64,000 nucleotides of DNA from the NCBI GenBank assembly GCA_905147135.1, contig LR990041.1, forward strand, positions 16,119,907 through 16,183,906, read 5' to 3'. Origin of the DNA: Blastobasis lacticolella. Taxonomy: Eukaryota; Arthropoda; Insecta; Lepidoptera; Blastobasidae. The position numbers and the translations under genes were made by a program. The notes below the pieces were generated by a model. That model did no database searches, was not told where the DNA came from, and saw nothing but the letters and a program-made list of their open reading frames with translations. Positions 57,998-64,000 of the stretch are shown piece by piece. Position 1 is the stretch's first letter. Each line of letters opens with the position of its first letter.

Positions 57998-58089
57998 ACG
58001 AGATTCAGGTTTTAACGGACGTGGCCTGAATCTCGTGGAGCCCTTCTGAGGGCAACAAATATTCAGTGTATTTGTAATCCTCAGAAGGG
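57998..58089. repeat. Two consecutive short hairpins
   Basis: ACGAGATTCAGG (57998-58009) pairs exactly with 58025-58036. Four bases later CCCTTCTGAGG (58041-58051) pairs exactly with 58079-58089. The two hairpins are directly adjacent, as at 36.3-36.5 kb but with longer loops (15 and 27 bases). Confidence 0.7.
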
Positions 58090-58257
58090 TGAATATTACT
58101 ACTGATGACGTGCACCTAGCTCAAATTCGTTTTCAATGTTTCAAAAATGTTAAAGGAAAGTTAGTCAACTACTACTTCTTAACTTGAAGAGTTCACTAGC
58201 CTGTGATAATTTTCTTTGTTTTAATTTGTTTAAAGCTAAATATATCGGAAATGGAAC

Positions 58258-58335
58258 GTCCATAAGCTGCGGTGACTGCTTACCATCAGACAAGCCGTAA
58301 GCTTGTTTGCCACATTCGTGGTATAAAAACAAATG
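58258..58335 (-). repeat. Dispersed repeat family D, inverted short copy
   Basis: Plus reads TAAGCTGCGGTGACTGCTTA, CCATCAGACAAGCCGTAAGC and TTGTTTGCCACATTCG, the antisense of the 5' part. The family's short copies at 41020-41075 (plus), 29140-29175 (plus), 52496-52550 (minus) and 59583-59630 (minus) are weaker. Confidence 0.6.
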
Positions 58336-59039
58336 GAAAACTAAATCAAACGACGAACTTTGCATACCCGAAACGATTTGTGGGCCCGCATTACGTTGCT
58401 ATTTTTGCAGGCTCTTCCGTATCTATAGCAAAAACTGACTGCTTTCCTAAAATTTTAATTAAAATTTTTCAGTAAATATCTCACTTGTTTTGCATGGAAG
58501 TTTACAATCTCGCTAGGAAAAACATATCAGCCTTCATCTTTAAAGGAAAAAAACAAAAATTCCCAATAGGACAGGCAGAGGGGCCGCACATACATTACTT
58601 GGCTGTAGAGCATTTCCCTACGAGGGCAATAAAAGGCGATAGTGGCGGAATGGAGGCGAAAGGGTTCGGTTATCGTGGTTGTATCGCGGTGCTCATCAAA
58701 ACAAACGCTACTATGAATGTGCTATGGGGACCCCTTTACACCGACACGCGCGGGCTATTTATTTATATCTGGGAGCTATTGGTGAGTAGAATTATATTTA
58801 TTATTATAACATTTTAAGAAAGAATACGATTAGTATAGGTATATAGTTTTGAACAAAAATCTTTTATAATTTCATTGGTAATTCCAAATTATAAAACGCT
58901 AAGGTTTACAGTGCCAAATAGAGAACTAGCCTAGAAAAATAACACTTATAATGCTTGTACAAAAAAAGACAATCTTAATTCCATTTTTTATAGGCGGCCG
59001 TGAAAAAAAGATTAGAATTATAACTACCTACCAATGAAA

Positions 59040-59290
59040 CCATTCATAATCATCACCGGCAAACCGTAGTCCACTGCTAGAATCAGGTCGTTCCCGAAGC
59101 AAGCCGGCACACAGTTTTGCGCGTCCAGTCACTGCCAGCCTTTATGCGCAGATCGTTCTTCCATCTAGCCACACAACGTCTTACACCACGTTTGTTTGAC
59201 CGTGGTCTCCACTCGGGAACATGTTTGCCCCAACGGCGATATCGGTTCTATGGCAAATTTCACGATGTGCTTCGCATTTTCACCTTTAAT
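59040..59290 (-). repeat. RTE-like 3' end remnant
   Basis: Reading plus, the stretch starts CATAATCATCACCGG and CGTAGTCCACTGCTAG, then runs through CGATCGTTCTTCCATCTAGC-like and GCCCCAACGGCGATATC-like blocks. This is the antisense of the common moth element whose 3' end reads CAGCAGTGGACT followed by GATGATGAT. No intact frame remains. Confidence 0.5.
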
Positions 59291-59444
59291 TAAATCGACG
59301 AATTGTTACGGCACGATATGATAGACGGCCCACGTGCTGCCAGTTAAAAGAAGCGAAGGCCGCGCGCTGTGAGCCTCCTGGCTCAGCTTTGTTTCCCTTG
59401 GATCGATATAATCATAACTGTTTGACGTATATACATCGTATGCA

Positions 59445-59545
59445 GTGAGGGTGACGTAGATTATCCTACGTCATCGAGTTTAAGAAAAAATCCACTTAGT
59501 AGCTATAGTAGTCGCTTAGGAGACCCATAAAACGTGGCCACAATT
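59445..59545 (+). repeat. Dispersed unit with palindrome, copy 2
   Basis: GTGAGGGTGACGTAGATTAT, CCTACGTCATCGAG, AGAAAAAATCC, TCGCTTAGGAGACCCAT and AAAACGTGG. Here the palindrome GACGTAGATTATCCTACGTC is complete (one central pair aside). Confidence 0.5.
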
Positions 59546-59630
59546 AAGCCTAAAATAAATATTCTTCTGGTATTGTACAAGTGTCTACGACGGTGATGAC
59601 TTTCCATCAGACCACCCTCTAAATTATATT

Positions 59631-61888
59631 TAAAAAATACTATCAGCCGGGCAGGCAAACAAGGAGTACCTATCTAGAATAAAAAAGTGTCTCGCGTATG
59701 AAAGCCGTGGCGAAGTCATGATACAGCAGCACATAGGAGTCCCGTGCCTCCTCGGCCCCGAGAGTTGGATATTTTTCTGTTTTACAGAGGTACCAACTGA
59801 ACTTTGGAACTATGACTGATAATATAAATAGATAACACTGAGGCGCCCGTGAATAAAAACGAAAACTCAATAACTTTCGGGTTCTATTGTTGAGGCAGTC
59901 GCAGCCCTCATCAAGAGATAAAGATTTATTTCATTATTTTGACCTTTCTGAACGACGACCCTCAGATAAAGGGTTTGATTGAAGGCCTTTCACGTTTTGT
60001 AGCCAAAGTTTTGATTCACAGGAAATTGCAGATTGAGTCTTTGATAGGTGCTGATCAACTTCTCATGCTTTTAGGATTTATTTTTATTTGTACAAGAGCA
60101 TTTTTATTTGTATATGGTCAATGGCAGACTAACAGCCTAAGACCTCTCTATAAGATTGATGGGTGATCGTGTTCAGGTCGACGGAAAGCGTTCGCCAGTA
60201 TCGTACCTAAATCAATTGAATGTCGCCATCATAATACCTACTATTATTAACACCAAAGGTAACAAAACAGTCAAAAAGATCGCTTCATATTTGTTAGCTG
60301 TTTACGGTTATCTTCGAACATAGGTAGGTACTACAAAAAGCTCCACAGGCAACGTCTGCATCGCCAACGTATCATATCCGGCGAATGATAAACGACTTAC
60401 AAATGCTTAATAAACACTCTGAAGCATAATAGTATTTCCGGTCACTTTTTATCGCATTCTAAGCTGGGCAGTGAATGACAGCCTTCTTGACGGAAAACGC
60501 AAGTCATTGGTAAGGGTGATTTCCCTTAAGGCGCTTCCACACTGCAGATATATTACATTCATATCTGGCTTTCCCCGCGTGTAGGTACTATTTTTTGCCT
60601 TTTTTTTGTACGTATGGAGGTACCTACTATAAAGCAATATACATAGCTCCGTTTTACTTTTTTTCACGTGGGAAATATTTTGAAAGCGATTTAGAAGTTT
60701 CAGAGTCACAAACAAACAAATTATTATTTTTATTATAACTTTTTCAAACTTTATCTTTTCTCAAATAACGGTAGGTACTTAAGATTCTTGAGAGGCTCAG
60801 AGTGAAAGATAAGCATTCTGAGGCACGAGTTTTCAGAGAATACTTACAATAATGTCATCAAAGTCACGTCATTTAGTGTAGTCTTTTTTTATTGCCTAGG
60901 GAGGCACACGAACGGACAGTCCACCTGATGGAAAGCGGCCACCGTCATCCAGGGCATCTGCAACCTAAGGGGAGGGAATGCGGGCCTGTCATTGAGATAC
61001 CTATAGACATGCCTTTTGACATGCTTTTATTAGAATGTAAATCAGTAAAAAGCTATGTAAACAAATCTAGGAAATGTATTTTGACCTAGCTAACTTAAAA
61101 AAACGTTTTGATTTTTCGCAAAAGCTTTTGCTTGACAGAGCAAGAATTTAGTGCCATCGATCTGACCTGACGATGGAGCTCGAAGGTATACCCAGAACAG
61201 CTAGAATGGAACAACATAATATTTGAATCGGGTATCCTGTTTGGGGTTTCTTGCATAGTCTTAAGGTGCCTTTTAAAAATGAATAGTGAAAAACCATGAT
61301 ATGGCATAATTACAACATTATTATGACAGAATTCAGGAAAACTATATAACTTTTGGCAAAGTGAATACATTCGAATCAGCTCGTGTTGAGAAAGCCACGA
61401 TTCGGAAATTAAAATCTTTGGCCTTCTACCAAGAATCACATTGCGACAGGCGTTGTCGCTTTATTACCCACTGTAAATAAAGTTTCAATATAACTTTAAT
61501 TACAGATATTATCGCGATGTAAAAGGAAACAACGTCGCCGTCGTGGGACAGACTATATATTACTGAACTGTAAGCAACAATCCTTACAACATTCCAAGTA
61601 TTTCAAGGTGAAGCGGCAAAGGGCAAAACTGCGTAGTCACACCGAGGGCGCAGATCGCATAAACACTTTTGTGGTATTCCTCCATGATCAAACGACCGGT
61701 AATAAAGATAGATTAATGGGGGCCCTTCGGTTTCGCTTAGCGAATTTCTGGAAAGTTTCCGAGATAGTTAGGCGCGTGTATGGCGGGCACAGTAGTGGCG
61801 TGACTTCAAATGATAGTTCACTACCGCTCGCGGCTTCGTTCGCGTGAAATTGGGTTACAGTTTGATCCCGTGGATTTAATAATCAATT
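59631..61888. other. Unique sequence with one family D copy
   Basis: The 75-residue frame at 59939-60166 and the 114-residue frame at 61095-61439 match no family I know. Nothing else seen. Confidence 0.35.
60880..60992 (+). repeat. Dispersed repeat family D copy
   Basis: GGAGGCACACGAACGGACAG, TCCACCTGATGGAAAGCGGC, CACCGTCATCC and GGGCATCTGCAACCTAAGG. Confidence 0.65.
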
Positions 61889-61948
61889 ATATCGTCACTC
61901 ACCAACAGGTAAGATGGCGGTCAAATGCCTGACTTGTGCAAATATAAA
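61889..61948 (-). repeat. Short dispersed repeat (ATTTGACCGCCATCT), copy 2, inverted
   Basis: Plus reads TATATCGTCACTCACCAACA, GGTAAGATGGCGGTCAAATG and CCTGACTTGTGC, the antisense of 43852-43915 with few differences. Confidence 0.5.
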
Positions 61949-61959
61949 AAAAAATGCCC

Positions 61960-62225
61960 CATAGCCATTCTAACAATTTAATGAAGCCGAAGCTAGTACA
62001 AAGATGTACATTAATTACCGCATACTCATCATCGTCATCACGTCTAAAGCTGAGCGTAAGCCTCCCACCATGTCTTTTACACCGATCGACCTCTCCATCC
62101 TCGGGCCTCCCATCTTCTTCATTATCCCTCCATCGGCTCTACATTGGGTTCCTACGACTCTTCACGATGTCGTGTGTCCATCTCGTGGGGGGCCACCCCA
62201 CGCTGCGACATACCCAATACTATAA
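61960..62225 (-). pseudogene. RTE-type LINE tail remnant
   Basis: On the minus strand, GCAGCGTGGGGTGGCC then GAGATGGACACACGAC and later a GATGACGATGATGAG end fit the GRPP.RW.DD...R..W region and ATG-repeat tail of moth RTE elements, with several indels. The three overlapping plus-strand open frames here are its antisense. Confidence 0.5.
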
Positions 62226-62889
62226 CTTTTAGTTAGAGTTGCCAATGTAAAATACGTTTTCTGTCAGCTTGTGTCATAAAAAGTGTGATTGGATATAAAC
62301 GGTAATTTGAAAAGATGTTGTATGAAAAAGGTTGAGTGAGTAAGAAAAATGCAAATGTCTACTTTTTTGTAGATTTAGTGGCCTCGTTTTGTTAATTTTT
62401 TTAGAATGGTTATATCTTTCAATATTCACAAACTTACACTTTTGTAATATTATAAATAAAACAGAATGTTGTCTACAACAAATTATTAAAAGTTATTACA
62501 CTGTAACTTTGAAACGTCCTAGAATGTACTGGCATTGCTGGCTTGGAATAACTATTTCGTTTGGCAAAGGATTTACATAAGTTCGCTGAGCTGACGGCCA
62601 AACTCTAGAAGTGGAGAGAAGCCAGAAAATAATTACTTACATATTAAGTGCGACTGCGAGGTATTCAAAACTGGACACTATCTCACTAAATCTCGATTAC
62701 AGCTTATCGGCGTCAAATATTTTACTTAATGATCCCGTAACTTTACTTTAGTACTACATGTTAGTGAAGGGTCTTGTTCTATATTAGTACAAGAATATCA
62801 CCTATCAATATAGATCACCCGCTTGCCTGTGTATTTACTATCTATGACGTGAAACCTCCGTACCTGTGTTTTTTGACTACAACGATTGA

Positions 62890-63000
62890 ATATTAAAAAA
62901 ATCATTTAGGCACCTATTTCCCGCGCGACCCTGGGGCTTACGTAGCAAGTGGCCATTCCAGCACTTACACACCAATGCCACGGATGTGCTCTGTAAGCAA
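62890..63000 (-). pseudogene. RTE-type LINE, short C-terminal remnant
   Basis: The minus strand gives WNGHLLRKPQGRAGNRCLND, a degraded form of the WFGHVLRKPQGYVGNGCLN segment at 51.8 kb. It is a second, older copy of the same element, about 110 bases long and interrupted in the flanks. Confidence 0.6.
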
Positions 63001-63106
63001 TCAATATTATTATTATTATTTTTAGTAAACCAAATAAAACAGGTACGTATCTGGTGATTACCCCGTATTTTTGATCCGCTCGCTGCAAGTCGGATGGTTA
63101 ACAATT

Positions 63107-63262
63107 TTCATTTTCGGCATGAAAAAAATTAATATTTTGATGACACTGATTTTCCCAATTATTGAACCGCTCGCTTTAGGTATTGACATGTATTTAAATA
63201 TTATTAAGATTTCATGCCGAAAGTAAAAATTTTAGCCTTTCGAATCGAGGCGAGCGGTTCAA
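63107..63262. repeat. Interleaved inverted repeats
   Basis: TTCATTTTCGGCATGAAA (63107-63124) pairs with TTTCATGCCGAAAGTAAA (63211-63228), and TTGAACCGCTCGC (63163-63175) pairs with GCGAGCGGTTCAA (63250-63262). The second pair starts inside the first loop and ends outside it, so the two stems cannot form together without a pseudoknot. Confidence 0.55.
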
Positions 63263-63624
63263 ACATAGAGCTCCAGAATGCTTTGTTTGAAAACTGAACA
63301 AAGGACATAAAAATACGAAGCAAATGCCAGCCAAAGAAAGCATCCGAATTCGGTAGGAATACCTACATACATTATGTATGTGTATTTCGCCATGGTATAG
63401 CATAATATTATGAGTAGAGTCTATACAGGGTGGGATATAACACAAAGATTTTGTATTCACGAGTACCTACCCAAAATCGTTGTCGTTTGTCACTTTACTT
63501 ACTGGTGTTACAGGCATACATGCAGACATAGCACAACAATGTGATGACGAATTTATTTTAGAATTGATAATAAATTAAAAATAATCGTTAGCGTTACCGT
63601 CCTCAATGCTTGCACGACGACGGC

Positions 63625-63712
63625 CCATTGTCCGCCTTGACCATGACCCAGGCTTTAGCAGATCAGGTAATGACAGTGGACCGACTGCTATCTGACCTCC
63701 GTACCCTATTAT
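63625..63712 (-). mobile_element. SINE family A, 3' fragment, inverted
   Basis: TGTCCGCCTTGACCATGACC, CAGGCTTTAGCAGATCAGGT and ACTGCTATCTGACCTCCGTA match 27270-27350, defining a subfamily. Confidence 0.6.
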
Positions 63713-63713
63713 C

Positions 63714-63734
63714 AGACATTAGACATTAGACATT
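63714..63734. repeat. AGACATT heptamer, three perfect copies
   Basis: Three exact tandem copies directly beside the SINE fragment at 63625-63712; perhaps its tail-site repeat. Confidence 0.75.
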
Positions 63735-64000
63735 GATTTATTGATAAAATAATTTACATGTCATTTAAATTAATTGCTCCAAATTAACAATCGTGATATC
63801 CATCAATAATTAAATATAAATAATAATAATTCCTCAACAAGTGATTAGTCATTAATTAAATAAATAATGATTTTCGTAATGTCAATAATAATATAGCTAA
63901 CGTTGGTCAATAATAAAATCATAGAAAAAAGAATAGTACCAAATAAAAAAATTACATTTAATTACTGATGTACAGCCATGTCACAAGTCTCTATTTAAAC

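Noticed and set aside
58485..58817. 110-residue plus-strand open frame as a gene
   Set aside because: No known family, and no splice or promoter support. It could be checked by RNA-seq.
1..64000. CRISPR arrays, bacterial operons or integrated viral genes
   Set aside because: The window has no direct-repeat and spacer pattern, no gene-dense blocks and no viral capsid, envelope or polymerase frame; it is insect nuclear DNA.

Overview
This window looks like a piece of a moth or butterfly (Lepidoptera) nuclear genome. The background is AT-rich, long open reading frames are almost absent, there are no operons, and most of the recognisable sequence is transposon debris of types common in Lepidoptera. 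These include tRNA-headed SINEs, RTE-type LINE tails ending in GATGAT runs, LINE 3' ends with TAAATAAA tails, and many foldback elements or MITEs. The assignment rests on sequence character and general knowledge of these repeats; no database was searched.

The only convincing host coding sequence is one exon on the minus strand at 34014-34374. It encodes 120 residues of a CELF/Bruno RNA-binding protein: a Ser/Gly/Pro-rich N-terminal segment, then the first half of RRM1 (LFIGQI ... TGMHK). It ends at a splice donor exactly where CELF genes interrupt RRM1. The closest match from memory is the CELF3-6 class (Drosophila bru3). The rest of the gene must lie below position 1, or in exons too short for me to recognise, so the first 34 kb reads as one very large first coding intron. 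The first exon is followed upstream (34400-36050) by a CpG-rich stretch that is probably 5' UTR and promoter. Beyond that, 36-64 kb is intergenic or an upstream non-coding intron.

Layout: 1-4.6 kb holds old dispersed repeats. At 4.9-6.4 kb is a large foldback element with about 104-bp internal tandem units in opposing orientation. At 9.5-10.2 kb one long inverted repeat is nested in another. Tandem-like remnants and tRNA-headed SINEs lie at 10.7-15 kb, with a MITE at 15.1-15.4 kb. At 16-20 kb are GC-rich islands of unknown nature in plain AT-rich sequence. At 20-22 kb are several MITEs, a SINE and LINE tails. At 22-34 kb there is intronic sequence with scattered repeats. At 34-36 kb are the CELF exon and its CpG-rich upstream region. 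At 36.3-36.5 kb are two consecutive perfect hairpins sharing the loop TTAT. At 38.6-39.6 kb is a young inverted duplication with a striking internal TGCGA periodicity. At 40-48 kb are LINE remnants and a broken coding-like patch at 45.75 kb. At 48-57 kb are a MITE, a frameshifted RNase H LINE and a cluster of one SINE family. At 57-64 kb are further LINE remnants and small hairpins.

There is therefore no gene cluster or operon to interpret. The biology is one neuronal or muscle-type splicing-regulator gene with a long repeat-filled intron. The most unusual material is the set of foldback and hairpin structures. All coordinates of repeats are by-eye estimates.
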